A stretch of DNA of 64,000 nucleotides, taken from positions 2,604,001 through 2,668,000 of the forward strand of contig JAUFSD010000001.1 in NCBI GenBank assembly GCA_033030425.1, read 5' to 3'. Both the position numbers and the translations under genes were made by a program. The stretch is from Verpa conica. Its lineage: Eukaryota; Ascomycota; Pezizomycetes; Pezizales; Morchellaceae. The notes under the pieces are model-generated. The model did not search any database and was not told the origin of the DNA. It saw nothing but the letters and a program-made list of their open reading frames with translations. Below, one piece after another: positions 37,590-49,842 of this stretch. Positions within the stretch are counted from its first letter, which is position 1, and each line of letters begins with the position of its first letter.

Positions 37590-38285
37590 TTACCCGACAT
37601 TCAACCCCGACTTACCTTCCACCACCGCAATGACCTCCTTCCACTCCTTCATGGCACCTGCACCAATATCCCCACATGCTAATGCTTTCTCCACCGGTCT
37701 CAAAATCTCTACCCACCCCCATCCCTCCAGCATTCTAATATGTTGCTCTGTAACGGGATGATTCCACATCGCCGTATTCATTGCCGGTGCAACGATAATT
37801 TTCTTTACAGCCGCATTCGAGCCTTCCGGCACAGCTGTATCCCATGCCCGTACCACGCTCAATAATAGATTATCGCACAATCCACCCACTATCTTCGCCA
37901 TACTGTTCGCAGACAAAGGCGCAATAACCATCATGTCAGCCCATCTTCTTAGCTCAATATGTAGTACCGGATCCCCGCGCTCCCAGATACCGCTCTTGTT
38001 CTGCGGGAAGTTCCATTCGTCCTTGTCAGTCCAGACCCTATCTACGCCCTTGATTGATAATGGAGTCTCAAGGAATTTAGCAGCCGAAGGCGTAAGGACG
38101 ACGTGGATGCTAAGGGTGTTTGGGTGGCGTTCGGCTAATGCTGATGCGATGAGGGGTAGCTTTATTGTTGCAACGGAACCTGTGCAGGCGAGGAGGAGAT
38201 GGAATTTAGAGTCGGTAGCATGTTGGAGGGCGGTGAAGGGGGGAGGAGCGGAGGGTCCTTTCTGTAGTGGGGTTGTTAGGTCCAT
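37590..38285 (-). CDS. CAB3: Phosphopantothenoylcysteine decarboxylase (Hal3/CoaC flavoprotein family)
   Basis: An intronless frame of 231 residues, close to the size of the monofunctional enzyme. It decarboxylates 4'-phosphopantothenoylcysteine in coenzyme A synthesis using FMN. Visible motifs: the FMN-binding start LLLACTGSVATIKLP (about 31-45), catalytic His109 in VLHIELRRWAD, ANSMAKI (126-132), the substrate-recognition PAMNTAMW (167-174) and the Cys of the flap in ALACGDIGAG (Cys204). All key residues expected for an active decarboxylase are present. In yeasts, paralogues with long acidic tails act as phosphatase inhibitors (Hal3/Vhs3); this protein lacks such a tail, so it is most likely the plain enzyme. 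Its 3' end lies 127 bp from the ethanolamine cytidylyltransferase stop. Confidence 0.93.
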   Translation of the reverse strand: MDLTTPLQKGPSAPPPFTALQHATDSKFHLLLACTGSVATIKLPLIASALAERHPNTLSIHVVLTPSAAKFLETPLSIKGVDRVWTDKDEWNFPQNKSGIWERGDPVLHIELRRWADMMVIAPLSANSMAKIVGGLCDNLLLSVVRAWDTAVPEGSNAAVKKIIVAPAMNTAMWNHPVTEQHIRMLEGWGWVEILRPVEKALACGDIGAGAMKEWKEVIAVVEGKSGLNVG

Positions 38286-39660
38286 TGCTGTTGTGGGGTG
38301 GGGGAGTTGGGTAGTGACGTAGAACTGGGGCTCAGGCCTAGAATGACAAGGGTGAGGAGATATCCCTATTCACTGCTTTGTGGTTGTACAGAACCTGGTG
38401 ATTTAAAGACTCATAGTCGGTCACTCGCAGCTCTGGCCTTTGTAACCTTGAGAACACGTATATATCCCACTCCGCCCCAGAAATTTTCCAGCAAACCTCT
38501 ATGTTCTGTTCCCTTCTACCATCCACATACTAGAGAACTTCATCTACTATTTAGATGATGGCCCTCAGCACTCAGACCTCTCGGAACTCTTGCTTACAAT
38601 TTTACGTCCCCAGTATTAAAAGCCATCGATGAATGGATGAGGCGATAGGGACAATATTTGATACGTCCAAAAGTACAAGAGGGGTCTGCGTGTAGAACAC
38701 CAATGGTTTTTTTCTTTTCTTTCCCCTCCATCTAGGCTGCCGCTACTGGCTCACAATTAACAGCATGAGAGCGGTTCTACGAAATTTTCCGCTGTAAAAG
38801 GGGTTATACTCAGCCCACTGGCTTGATTCTTTCGGGTTCGAGGAATACATATGGACCTACTAAAATCAAAGACGTCATGGGCTGTTTTATAAGAGTATTC
38901 TCGTCACAGATATACTTGGAAGTTCTGTTGGACAAAGAAAATACGGTGTTGGTTTAAAGTTGGTGGCGGGACTATCCTCCCCCAAGCAAGGGACTCGGGC
39001 TTTGTGGACAAAGTTTGAAATGTAACTTTAGTCTTGGGGTTCATTCCTAGCCTTGTGTGGTCAAGATGATGGTCATATTTTATATGGGGAGCTTGTGAAC
39101 CTTTGTCAGGGGTGGCAACCTGAGTCATTGGGAGGCTAATACGTTGATTTGGGGAATAATTTTTGTATAACTTGCATAAAAGAGACTGTTCTGGATGCTG
39201 TGAGTATGATACTGACTTGCGTCTAATGTGCTCTCTATTCTGGTTTAGCGATACAAGAGAGGGTGAGAATGCAGAGGTGAAACAGGAGGAGAACCCCACC
39301 TGAGCATGGAGTATATGTAGTTTAGAAATATCTTACTGGAGAAGCCCGATATACTACATGTTTCCAAAAGTGACTGGGGGACTGGGATATAATGGATCCA
39401 ACAAGATCAGCTCGATTATCAGCGAGCCCACGGTAGAGGGTAAGGACTCTACCCCGAGTTTAACTATAGCTAATGTATGGAAAGAGAACGAGTGTAGAAT
39501 ACCAAATTCCACCATAAACTGAGATTTTCCCGCGTTTACCTCCGCCCTCCGCCCTTGAAACAAAAGGCAGTATCATGCAGCGGGGGTCTTGGCAAGCACG
39601 ACCATCGTAGAGCACAGTAAAGACTGGCTAGGTACAACAACCTCCTGAGCTCTTCCAAAG
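38286..39660. other. Divergent intergenic region
   Basis: Spacer between the - strand decarboxylase gene and the + strand COQ2 gene, holding both promoters. Open frames here (38904-39299 on the - strand and others) carry no recognisable domain. No supported gene. Confidence 0.55.
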
Positions 39661-40902
39661 ATGTTGGGTAACATTCGCCCCCTCATTCGGTATGTCCCTG
39701 CCCGATCTTTCGCTAGAAACCTCTCAAGGCTTCCTCATTGTTCACCACCCTTGGTCTCTTGTACACCGCGCCCACTATCATTTATTCGATACCCGAGACC
39801 CTGCCGCCTTGCTACAACTCTAGCCATCCCCACCGACAAGCCTGCTGCTTCAATTCCAGATATATATACCCCACCAACTACCGGGGTTATTTCTTATTTC
39901 CCAAAGCCATTCGTCCCGTATGCAGAACTAGTCCGCCTCGACAAGCCAACTGGCACTATATATCTCTTCCTCCCATGCATGTGGTCGACCATCCTCGCAA
40001 GTACCATGGTTGACCCCGTCATTGCCCTCCCCACAGTCCTTGGGACCACTGCTCTCTTTGGGACTGGCGCTCTCATTATGCGCGGCGCCGGTTGTGCTAT
40101 CAACGACCTCTGGGACCGCAATATCGACCCGCAAGTAACCCGGACCAAATTCCGCCCAATCGCCCGGGGCGCAATTACTCCAACCTCAGCCCTCGTATTC
40201 ACAGCCTCCCAATGTCTAGCTGGATTAGTAGTGCTAGTGCAATTTCCCTTAGAAACGATCCTCTACGGGATCCCATCGCTGATGCTGGTTGGTTCTTACC
40301 CCCTCATGAAGAGGATCACGCATTACCCTCAGTTTGTATTAGGGTTGTCGTTCTCATGGGGTGCCCTGTTGGGATTTCCGGCGTTGGGATTGAGTTTGTC
40401 GGAGCCGGTGGTAGCGGCGACGGCGGGATTACTGTATGCATCGAATGTGGCGTGGACGGTGCTGTATGATACGATATATGCGCATCAAGATGTTAAGGAT
40501 GATGTGAAGGCGGGGGTGAAGTCGATTGTTGTTAAGCATGAGTCGCATACAAAGTACTTGATGTCTGCTCTTGGGGTGGTGCAGATTGGGCTTCTTGCTG
40601 GTGCGGGGGCGGCTTCGGGATGTGGGCCGATCTTCTATATGATTAGTTGTGGGGGTGCTGCGGGGGGGTTGGGTTATATGATTAGGAAGGCTAATCTAAA
40701 GGATGTGAAGGAGTGCTGGTGGTGGTTCAAGTGGTGCGCTTGGGCGGTTGGTGGGGTTGCGGTGGGTGGTGGGCTATTTGCAGAGTATTTGGGGGTTATG
40801 ACGGGAATTTATGGGGAGGAAGGATGGTGGGGGATGGGAGGTAGTAGGGGGAGGGTTTTAGGGGTGAATACCGAGGAGGGAGTACTCATGATTAGAAAGT
40901 AG
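39661..40902 (+). CDS. COQ2: 4-hydroxybenzoate polyprenyltransferase, mitochondrial
   Basis: An intronless frame of 413 residues. It attaches the polyprenyl chain to 4-hydroxybenzoate in ubiquinone synthesis, in the mitochondrial inner membrane. The Arg/Ser-rich N-terminus (about residues 1-50) is a plausible mitochondrial targeting peptide. UbiA-family signatures: RLDKPTGTIYLFLPCMWS (about 92-109), the first Asp-rich motif NDLWDRNID (148-156), the second, YDTIYAHQDVKDD (about 268-280), and about eight hydrophobic helices. RTKFRPIARGAITP is typical of the COQ2 branch. The C-terminus extends about 25 residues beyond the last helix. The start is the first ATG and fits a targeting peptide. Nothing is truncated; codon use is GC-rich compared with flanks. 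Confidence 0.95.
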   Translation: MLGNIRPLIRYVPARSFARNLSRLPHCSPPLVSCTPRPLSFIRYPRPCRLATTLAIPTDKPAASIPDIYTPPTTGVISYFPKPFVPYAELVRLDKPTGTIYLFLPCMWSTILASTMVDPVIALPTVLGTTALFGTGALIMRGAGCAINDLWDRNIDPQVTRTKFRPIARGAITPTSALVFTASQCLAGLVVLVQFPLETILYGIPSLMLVGSYPLMKRITHYPQFVLGLSFSWGALLGFPALGLSLSEPVVAATAGLLYASNVAWTVLYDTIYAHQDVKDDVKAGVKSIVVKHESHTKYLMSALGVVQIGLLAGAGAASGCGPIFYMISCGGAAGGLGYMIRKANLKDVKECWWWFKWCAWAVGGVAVGGGLFAEYLGVMTGIYGEEGWWGMGGSRGRVLGVNTEEGVLMIRK

Positions 40903-42583
40903 GGTTTGTAATTAATAGATGTCTGTGGATTAGGGAGCTCTATGATCTACCTGAATCTAGCATTACTACTGGAATATGCTGAGTAATGCCCATAAAGTAC
41001 TAAATAGACACTCACAAGCCCAATTGACCGAGTGAGAATTCATGAGTCCCAATGGAATGACTGCTGCCTGAGCTTTGGGTGCGTATAAATATTTCTATAT
41101 TTGTTTGTCTAATATTTAGATTATGAGAACCAAGACACAGATCAAACACGCCTAGGAGCATATCTCGTGAAGCAAGACCGGACTAGTAAATAGGGAGACC
41201 TGTGTGACAGTTGCTGTGAAGTATTTACCCATTTACTTCTCGTAGGTACATACGGAAAGTCAATTCTTCTTCCTATAATATGAATACAGAACAGACCAAC
41301 TGAACAAAAAGAATACTACATATATTCCTAAGAGGGATAAAGAGTCATCAATGATAATAAAAACAAATAAAAACAGTTCTACAGACAACATACATCTGCT
41401 GGTGACCAGATTCGAACGCTCAACATCGTTGTTGAGCACCAGGGTTTGGACACCGCCCATCCGTTAGGACGAGCGGCCCTAGGGTGAATAAAGACAGTTT
41501 TTTTACATTATTGAGCCCTTTTTTAAGGGGGGCTGTTGGGGAATTTTTGGAGATTACCCCCTGTTTTTTACGTGGTTACATCTTGTACTGCCGGAAGGAG
41601 TCAGTAGATTTTAGCTAGTCGTTCAATTCCTCATTCACCACTCCACTCCCATAAAGTCTCACAAACCTCCGACTAGAGAGGCCTCAATGTACTCATCGAC
41701 TGAGCTAGCATTGGTTTCTATATTACCAACTACTACATGTAGTTAGTAAATTTCCTTCCTCATCTCCCAAGTATAGTACCTATAACCGTATTTCTAGTCT
41801 TCGTGGGCTCCTTTTTTTATACTCAGTGTTATTTTGCTACTTATTGCATTACTATGTGGCTAGCAAACATCACCGGGTGCTATAGTATGGTAACGTTACT
41901 GCATAGTTTCAAGAGGGAAGGGTGGAGAGTAGGGTATATTTGTGGTATATACCATCCACTAGCCTGGATCAGGAGTACGCTAGTACCAAGCTACAAAAAC
42001 AGAGACATACATATACTTCTACCTATAATACATTATCATCATCCCCTCCTCCCAGATCCCTTCCAGCCGATCAACGAAAACACTCACAGCTCACAGCACG
42101 GGAGAGGCGATTGTACTGTAAATATAGCGATTCTTTTTAGTACCTTATAAAAAATGTTTATATTTTACGCCAAGATAATTTTTTATCACTGAAAGAGCTA
42201 TAAGCTGAGGATAGCTGGAGTTATCCATCACATGAGTTCCCAGCTTTATTGAGCGCCTTTTACGCTAGCCTAGGTTGGTTAGCCCAGTTACCCCAAGGAT
42301 GTATGCAACTGACGGGTGTGTACATGGTCGCACAACAGCCCGCGACTATCTTGGTTGGCGCGTCTTCTTTGCAAGCTGCACTTTGCTTGTATTATCAACT
42401 CTCCTTCTCCTCAATTCTCCTCCTACCCTCCTCTCTATCACCTATTCTCTTTATTTTGTCTAATCTTCATCACCCCCTCCCCTCTTACTACTCCCCCTCT
42501 CCTTGTTCTACTTCTTCCATTGGCTGCAGCAAATTGTGCCAGTAACAGGCACTCACCCGTCTGCAAAGCCCTCCTCCACTACG
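40903..42583. other. Intergenic spacer with a degenerate tRNA-like segment
   Basis: Between two + strand genes. On the - strand at about 41480-41396 lies a stretch with an RNA polymerase III B-box-like GTTCGAATC and an A-box-like segment, but no proper cloverleaf. The last ~300 nt are pyrimidine-rich, as expected for the JmjC gene promoter and leader. No protein gene supported. Confidence 0.5.
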
Positions 42584-45500
42584 ATGGTCTCTACAGCAAG
42601 GAAGCTAGATCGTGTCAGGGACAGGGCACAGTTCACACCGATCTCTCCTAGTCTCGACATCGACGAACTTGTAAAGAGCTGTCCAAACTTCCACAAAGTC
42701 GAACGGGTCGATGCTCGAACTATAACGGAGGAAACCATGGAACCTCTCCGGCAGCTAATACAGGCTCACGTGATAGAGGGTGGAAAGCCATTAGTGCTGG
42801 ATAATTGGCACGAGCGGACTGATTGGCCAAAGTGGATCTTTAATCCAGACTGGCTAAAGAGAAACCATGGAACTGAGGGTTTGTTTCCCCTCCTAGATTT
42901 GTAGTAGGGAATCACGGTACCAAAGAATCAGATGAAATGACTTTTGGTTTGCTGATGTTGCCTTGAAATAGCAATCAATGTTCGGGATATTCCAGCACAG
43001 TCTGACATGCCTATGACGTTGAAACACTACCTAAATCACCTCGGTGTGCTGGCTTCAAAATTCACTCCCCAGAGCTACAATGGTTCACAACAACGATTGT
43101 ATGCTAAGGATATCGATTGTCCACCGGCCTGGCAACATTCTCTTCAGAAGATACTGCCCCCCTGCACGTTCTATCTTTCGTCCGCCGACCTTATGTCCTC
43201 CCTTCCTTCTGAGGCTCGTGCCGAGAACCTGATGTGCTACTTTGGGCATGAGGGAACCTATACTCCAGCACACAAAGAGATGTGTGCCTCGCTAGGACAG
43301 AATATAATGGTATATACATCAACTGGAAGTTGTCCGGGTTCATCTGTATGGTTCATGACCGCATCTAGTGATCGGGATGTGGTTGCCGAATACTGGCTAG
43401 GCGGTCTTGGGCATGATATTGAAGTGGAATCTCACTTTGCATCTATCGATTCTTTCAAAGAGGCGCCGTTTCCCGTATATATCGTCGAGCAGAAACTTGG
43501 CGATTATATACTCGTCCCGCCGTTAGCTCCACACCAAGTTTGGAACCGCGGGGAGGCAACCATGAAGGTGGCCTGGAATCGTACGACTCCAGAGACTTTA
43601 GAGCTTGCGATTTGGGAATCACTTCCTAAAGCTAGGCTCGTCTGCCGCGATGAACAATATAAAAACAAGGCAATTATCTACGAAACGTTGAAGGGATACT
43701 ATCGCGTCCTTTCCAATAATAGTTACAACAACGATGAGGATAATTCTCAAGAAAAAATGAAAGCAGATTTTTGCAAGCTTTATAAACTCTTTGACGTGAT
43801 TTTGTTGGACGAGCAATTCTCTCCTGATACAGCAACAAGCATGAAAGTTAGAAAAATTCCGAATGAGTTCAATGTGACATGCTCATTTTGCAGGGGAAAC
43901 ATTTTCAATCGTTTTCTTTCATGCAAGCGCTGTATCCCACCTGCCGGGGATGAAGAGGACGAAGACGTTTACGATGTTTGTATGGAATGCTACGCTCGTG
44001 GGAGAAGTTGTGGATGTATTTCAAAGCTTTGCTGGGAGGAGCAGCACGATTGGAAGACACTGCTCGGAGATCACGAGAAATTCCGAATGCAGGTGATAGC
44101 TATTGAAGGGGTTGTGTCGGAAGAAAGTCCACAGAAATTTGCGATCGGCTTCAAGAACTTTGGAAGAAAGTCGCTTGCTTGGGTCTGTCAAGATCAACTT
44201 TTGACTAGGCCCTTCGTAGATATCACTAAAGATCCATTATTAGAGGATGTCGTAAGTTTTAATCTTATCGATTAGATATAAATAAAAGCTAATCAGTGGG
44301 CCAAAATACAGGATGATGCGGAAGACATCAAGCGCAAGAAGAAGCTAGGGTTACTCATAAACTGTCACGTTTGTAAGGTTCGGCACCCTGACTGGAAGGT
44401 GGCGAAATGTAATGGCTGTAACAAAGCATACTGCTATGGAAATCTTTGGCGAGCATTTGATATTGATCCATTTGATGTGAGTAGCTTAATTACATTATTT
44501 TCAAATTCCCTCTAACATATCAAATTTAGGTACTCTCTGATCCTGAATGGAAATGCCCTGTGTGCCTTGGGATTTGTTCATGCGGCCAATGCCGCAAAAA
44601 CGGCAAAACAAGCCCTTACGAACCGAGAGGAACTATGCTCGGGGCTTCTACAAAGCACGTAGCTGATCCACGAAGTGTACAAAGCCTTGTGGATTTCTCC
44701 AGAGGAAACCTTACCTGGCTATCAGAGAACCCGGAATCACTCAAACGAAAGCGCACATCAATGTCTACAGATGTGACTGAAAATGCCGGAGGAAGCTTGA
44801 GAACCTTGAACCAATCCCCCACTGACTTATATCGGCGGCCCTTCGGCGCATATGGGGGAGCAGATGACGAAGAGGACGCTGAATACGGCTACGCCTTCGA
44901 TCACGATGCAGGAATTCCAATCGATCCTAGCCTGGGCAATTCTTTTGACGAGGCTTCCAACATAATAGATAACAGCCATCATCAGTCTGACCTAGATTCT
45001 GGTAACAATGGTGGTGTCGGGAATGGTCAGTACATCACTAGCAACAATCCTTCTTCAATAGCCTTAGCGGAAAGGGTGGATTTCCCTTCTTATATTTTTT
45101 GGCGTCAAGAGACCATATTCTAATGTTTTTGTTAAGGGCTCAACCCGAACCAAAGCTCAAGCGGATGGAGGAGTTGTTTCAGCGGCAAAATTTGGGGAGG
45201 CTATAAGAATAGAATCCCCAGTAGATGAATCAAGAAAAAGAGAAAGACCCCAAGATAAGCAGCTTTTACTGCCATCTCCGAAGGATATGTTAACAGGGGC
45301 TTTGCCATCGAGAGGACGACAAGGCCTACCATATGATATTAATCCATCCTATCTATCCTATCCTAGTAGTTATTCTTCACAGGTTCGTAGTATGTTGGAT
45401 AAACCACAATCTAAAGCTGTAAAGGGAGCTATACAATCTTATCCTCATCAGTCTTTCGCGCGCATCGATGCTGATGACCAGCCACTGTGGCCGGAAATAA

Positions 45501-47311
45501 GTTCTTTAGAGAGAAACCCAGAAGCATTCATTGAGGCAGCTGGCCTGAACATTCTTCCTGAGGTAGATTCACCGTACCCAGATGAACTCACTTCCTCAGA
45601 GGCAGCCGGGAACCCGTTGTTGGGTGTTCCTTCATCTTGGCCAACAACTTCTACAATTCCTATTACAGCACCCACACAGGATCTAAACAGCCACAGTGGG
45701 GATATCTTCCAAAATACTCAGCGCTCCATAGCCCAACCACCTACCAATGGGCGTGGTCTTAACGAAGCTGAAGAAGAGGAATCTCGCACAGCAACGAGCT
45801 ACCCATTGTCTGATGAGAACCACCAAGTCATACAGACCATTACTACCGCAATAAATGGGAAACGCAAAAGCACAGGCACACCATACGGTATCTCAACACC
45901 TACCAGTCGAATCATTGGAATCGGCGGTGAACTCGTCATGACGGAACCAACACAGCCCATGCGAGACCTAATAGTCGGCGACTGGGTGAAGAAGCAGAAA
46001 CTCGCCAAAACAAACACGAGGCGAGGGCGGAACAAGAGGAGCCTTGTCGTGACATTGAAACTTGGAACAGAAGGGTGGAGGAAATGGGAGGAAATGAGAA
46101 TTGAGCCGGATCTAATCACGAGGGAGTTGTTGATGGGTGGTGGGAGGGTTCAGAGGGTGTTAGTGGAGAAGGAAGAGAGTGTCGTGAGTGGGGATGGCAG
46201 CACTTCTGCTGGTGGGAGCGTAGAGCCCAAAAAACGACCGAGAGGAAGACCAAGGAAGAATGCTGCTCCTGCAGTCATGGATCTGGATTCTGATAATGAG
46301 GAGGAGGAGGAGGAGGAGGAAGTAATACCAGAACCGAAATCACGAAGGAGGGAGAGTGCCTGGATGATGCGGAAGCGGGAAGAAGAGGCGAAGGTCGACG
46401 CAGAAAAGGCAATTGAGGATGAAAAGCGGGCTCGGGAAAAAGCCATAGAGGACGAACAACGGAGAATAATCGAAGAGCAGCAAAAGATAATAGATGAAAA
46501 GAAGGCGGCGGAAGAAAGGGAGCGGCTAGAGGAAGAGGAGCGACTGCGGGCAATAGAGGATGAAAAAGCAAGGAAAGAGGCGGAGAGAAGAAAAGCCTAT
46601 CAGGAAGCAAAGGTAATGGCAGCGAAAATCGCGGAGGGTCGGATTGAGGGGGTTTGGGACTACGACAGCGATGAACAAAACGAGGAAGACCAAGAAGACT
46701 GGATGTCAAAAGAGGAGGAAGAGATACAGGAAGAGAATGAATGTTGGTGGGAGTCAGTGTTACCAAACTCGTCGTTCGCTGTCGTTATAGAGCGACTACC
46801 AGGCTATCATTGGAAGTCACGGTACATAACCGAAGCCGAATTGGCCTTAAGATCTGACGAAGGAGATAAACCGGCTACTACAACCGCACCTACCCCAAGT
46901 ACTGAAATCCAAGAAACTAAGAAAAATTCAATAAAAAACTGGAGGGTAGCTAGGACTATTCCAGTAGACGTTGCTACTCCAACTCAGCACGAGCATAAAC
47001 CCACAGCCGAGCCAGCTATGAAAACAAAGATAACACCAAGCCAAAATCCTACCAACTTTGATTGTACCTCCACTTTAGACGATGAACACATCAGTAGTAG
47101 ATGGCTACCGAGTAAAAGACATACCGAAACCATAGAAATTGACAGATCAACTGAGAGTATTAAGAATGGGCTAAAGAGAAGGAAAGTGGGCCAAAACCAT
47201 TCAGATAGAGAGTCAGAAGATGCAAATATAATCAAGAGTGAAGAGTCAGAGGTAGAGGAAGGTTTCGATGATAGATGGAAAGGTAATGCAGCGCGGAAAT
47301 GGATGTATTAG
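42584..47311 (+). CDS. JmjC domain protein with 4CXXC_R1 zinc finger, AT-hook and coiled coil (DMM-1-like)
   Basis: Exons: 42584-42878, 42972-44251, 44312-44476, 44530-45075, 45137-47311; 1,486 residues. The JmjC fold spans about residues 130-300 with Fe(II) ligands His199 and Glu201 (TPAHKEMC, HxE) and His286 (APHQVWN). It should use 2-oxoglutarate and O2; HxE is acceptable for Fe binding in this fold. Cys pairs at about 400-450 (CSFC, CKRC, CMEC) suggest a further zinc site. The R1-type zinc finger is CHVCK ... CNGCNKAYC ... WKCPVCLGICSCGQCRK (about 541-608). The C-terminal half is disordered and acidic, with an AT-hook (KKRPRGRPRK, about 1127) and a long Glu/Arg/Lys coiled coil (about 1170-1260). 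JmjC plus 4CXXC_R1 is the layout I associate with Neurospora DMM-1, which limits DNA methylation spread; that role is inferred. The last intron's acceptor (45136) is TAAG, phase-consistent but weak. Confidence 0.85.
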
Positions 47312-48935
47312 TGTTGATCTTAGCTTGGAGTTCATGCATTTCTCGTTTCTTTTACTCTTGCGGATTTACGTAGGAGTTTTCACCTTTGAAAATTTTTATT
47401 TCTATGTTTCTTTCCATTCTCGGAGTCATTTCTGAATTGTATCATGGATATAGTAATGGCTTGGAGAATTTGGACTTTAGGGAGGCTAACATTGGCTTGG
47501 TTTCCCTGTACATTGGAGGCAGATTTCAGTAAATGGAACATTGCGGATCTATATAAACGATCGGATCTAAGCACAAACCCGTAACGGATGGCAAGGTTAT
47601 AGAGCCACATTATGCGCAGATAATATCGATTTCTTAGGCCCTTTTGGTTTGATGTTTCCTGGATAAAGTTGTAGGTACGCAGAGGGTACACAGCGAGGAT
47701 ATGGATAATGGATTTTTCGATTGATCTGAGGGTAATGGTTTGGTTAGATATGTACAAGTAGGTTGAGGGGGGCTATTTTCTAATTGTGGGTGGAGTTGTC
47801 TTGTTTATTATATTTACGTTCTTTATTTTATGCCCAAGAATAAACCGTAAAAAAATGCTTCGATCAAGTGAATTATAGTCCCAATAATAGGTATACTTGT
47901 GGTTATAGGCTTGTAAGGCCAGTCATTAAGCCAGCTGGACACTCACCTCATAAAACCCCTCCGTAGTCCCAAACCTCAAAATCACCGGAAAGAAGTCCAT
48001 CTTTGATATGACTATACCGATGAAGCTTCGCTGGAATGCCAAACTGATGTTGATGCTCCCGTGTTAACAGCACCCTAGACAAACAGAAAGCTCTGTCGGC
48101 GTCTTCAAGTCTCTTAGAGAGAATTTTATAGACTTCTCGCATGCCGTATAAAGTCTCACTGCAAAAGTAAATCTTAAAAATGGCAGTGAGGTGTTCGTCG
48201 CGTTACCCTATTTCCCCACGGCCTACTTACACTTGCTCTGACCCGTTGTAGGACGTGCCTATTTGGGGGGTACTCTCAATGGGCCAGTCTGGTAGGTATC
48301 TTACCCGTTTGAGGTACACTCATGCTCCCTATAAAGGTAAAGCAATAAGATATAGCTTATTTAATATAGGTACACTCTTAAAAAATAAAAATAATAGCCA
48401 GAGAGGTATAGGCCTGTCTTAAATTATTTTATTCTTATTTTTTGTGCTTTTATACCATGCCTTATTGTATCTGTATGGGGGGGGGGTTGTGCTGTGTTTT
48501 TTGGTAGTCAGAAATATTTATATGTTGACTACAGAGGACATCCTTCGAACTGGCCAGAACATTACTAGTGAAGAGGTAATGATTCAATAGTAGGATAGCC
48601 ACTAAGTAGCCGATTTTCCGCGTTGTAGGCTAGCCTAATTCGTAATCTATGGTTGGAGGAAACACCCTAGACCTTCATGTTCAACGGTCATCGGGGGGTG
48701 GTAATTCTTAGGAAACGTAATAGACACAAGTCCTAGCTAGAATATTCCATAGGCATCTTATAGCCTCAGAATGAAAGATTGAGATATAATTTCGTAATCA
48801 TACCAAGGTTGGTTGCACTCGTATCTCAAGTGCACCGACAACTCCAAAAGCTTTGCGGCGGACATAGCGTCATAAATCGTCACTCGACTATCAACACCAT
48901 CAGCCATTTCAAAAAAAATTCTAGCTATGATACTA
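47312..48935. other. Intergenic spacer with a G10 run
   Basis: Downstream of the JmjC gene. It contains G10 at 48477-48486. Small - strand open frames at 47380-48142 have no domains. No supported gene. Confidence 0.5.
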
Positions 48936-49105
48936 CAGTCGTTCACCCGGTGACGACGAGTACCGTCTGGCAACGAACAAGGGGGTTTGGAGCCAATAGG
49001 CGACAAAGTATCTCCTCAGCTTGGCTTTTTTCTTTGCTTACATTATACTAGATATGACCCCTGTTCGTCGCCAGGCGGTACTCGTCGTCACCGGGTGAAC
49101 GACTG
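48936..49105. mobile_element. 170-bp Tc1/mariner-type MITE with long terminal inverted repeats and TA target duplication
   Basis: The left end reads CAGTCGTTCACCCGGTGACG and continues. The right end is its reverse complement. About 49 nt pair (48936-48984 against 49105-49057) with three mismatches, the first 30 nt being perfect. TA flanks both ends (48934-48935 and 49106-49107), the target duplication of Tc1/mariner/pogo transposases. The ~70-nt interior has no coding capacity, so it is non-autonomous. All three mismatches are transitions (T/C, A/G, A/G), as expected from C-to-T decay. Confidence 0.9.
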
Positions 49106-49842
49106 TACACACAAAACAGATGCAAGAGCACTACCGCTCACAGTCCAGGTCTCCTGAAATACGTACTACATTCCACATAGCCTAATTTTCCTATGCAATT
49201 TATTCCTCCCTGCGTTCGCCGTAGTTTAGACCAGACAGCAGGAATATGACCTAGCCAAGAAAATAGCTTCCCATAGACGTATGAAACTTAATGACAATAT
49301 GGATATCACAATACATAATTCCTAAAACACAAATAAATTCACATTCCTAGGTACCAAGCCGGACTCTTGGAGATATAAAAGGAGTACAACAGGAGGCAAG
49401 TGAAGGAAAGAGACCAATTACAAGCAAAGCCCTAGTATCAGTCTCACTTCAACGGAGGTAGCCCGATCTGACGTCCATATACCAAGGGCGAAGGTTTAAA
49501 ATAAGGAAAAAATAAGGAAAAAAGCACAATTTTACAATTTTCCTCCAACAGGGCCAAGTACATGGCCAAGAGTCATGATCAAACTGCAGATCCATCTAAC
49601 CCTCGTACATAGTGAGGCAGCAAGCTCCGTAGCCAGCAGAAACGTACCCAACATAACTAGGAGTGATTAGAAGAGAAAGAGAAATACCTTAAGGCATCTC
49701 TTGCTACAGGCCCGATCTCTCCCTTTCTTCTTCCTCTTCATTCTTAAATTTTTTTTACTCTTTTAAGAGATTTTTTTGTATCTTTTCTTCCAGAATTACA
49801 AAGATTAACCCTAACCCGAGTCACGCACATAAATTTGCAAGA
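49106..49842. other. Intergenic spacer
   Basis: Downstream of the TFIIA gene. A short tandem (aaataaggaaaa twice) lies at about 49500-49525. No supported gene. Confidence 0.5.

Noticed and set aside
45799..46766. Long - strand open frames (106-163 residues)
   Set aside because: They are antisense shadows of the charged coiled-coil and low-complexity part of the JmjC gene.
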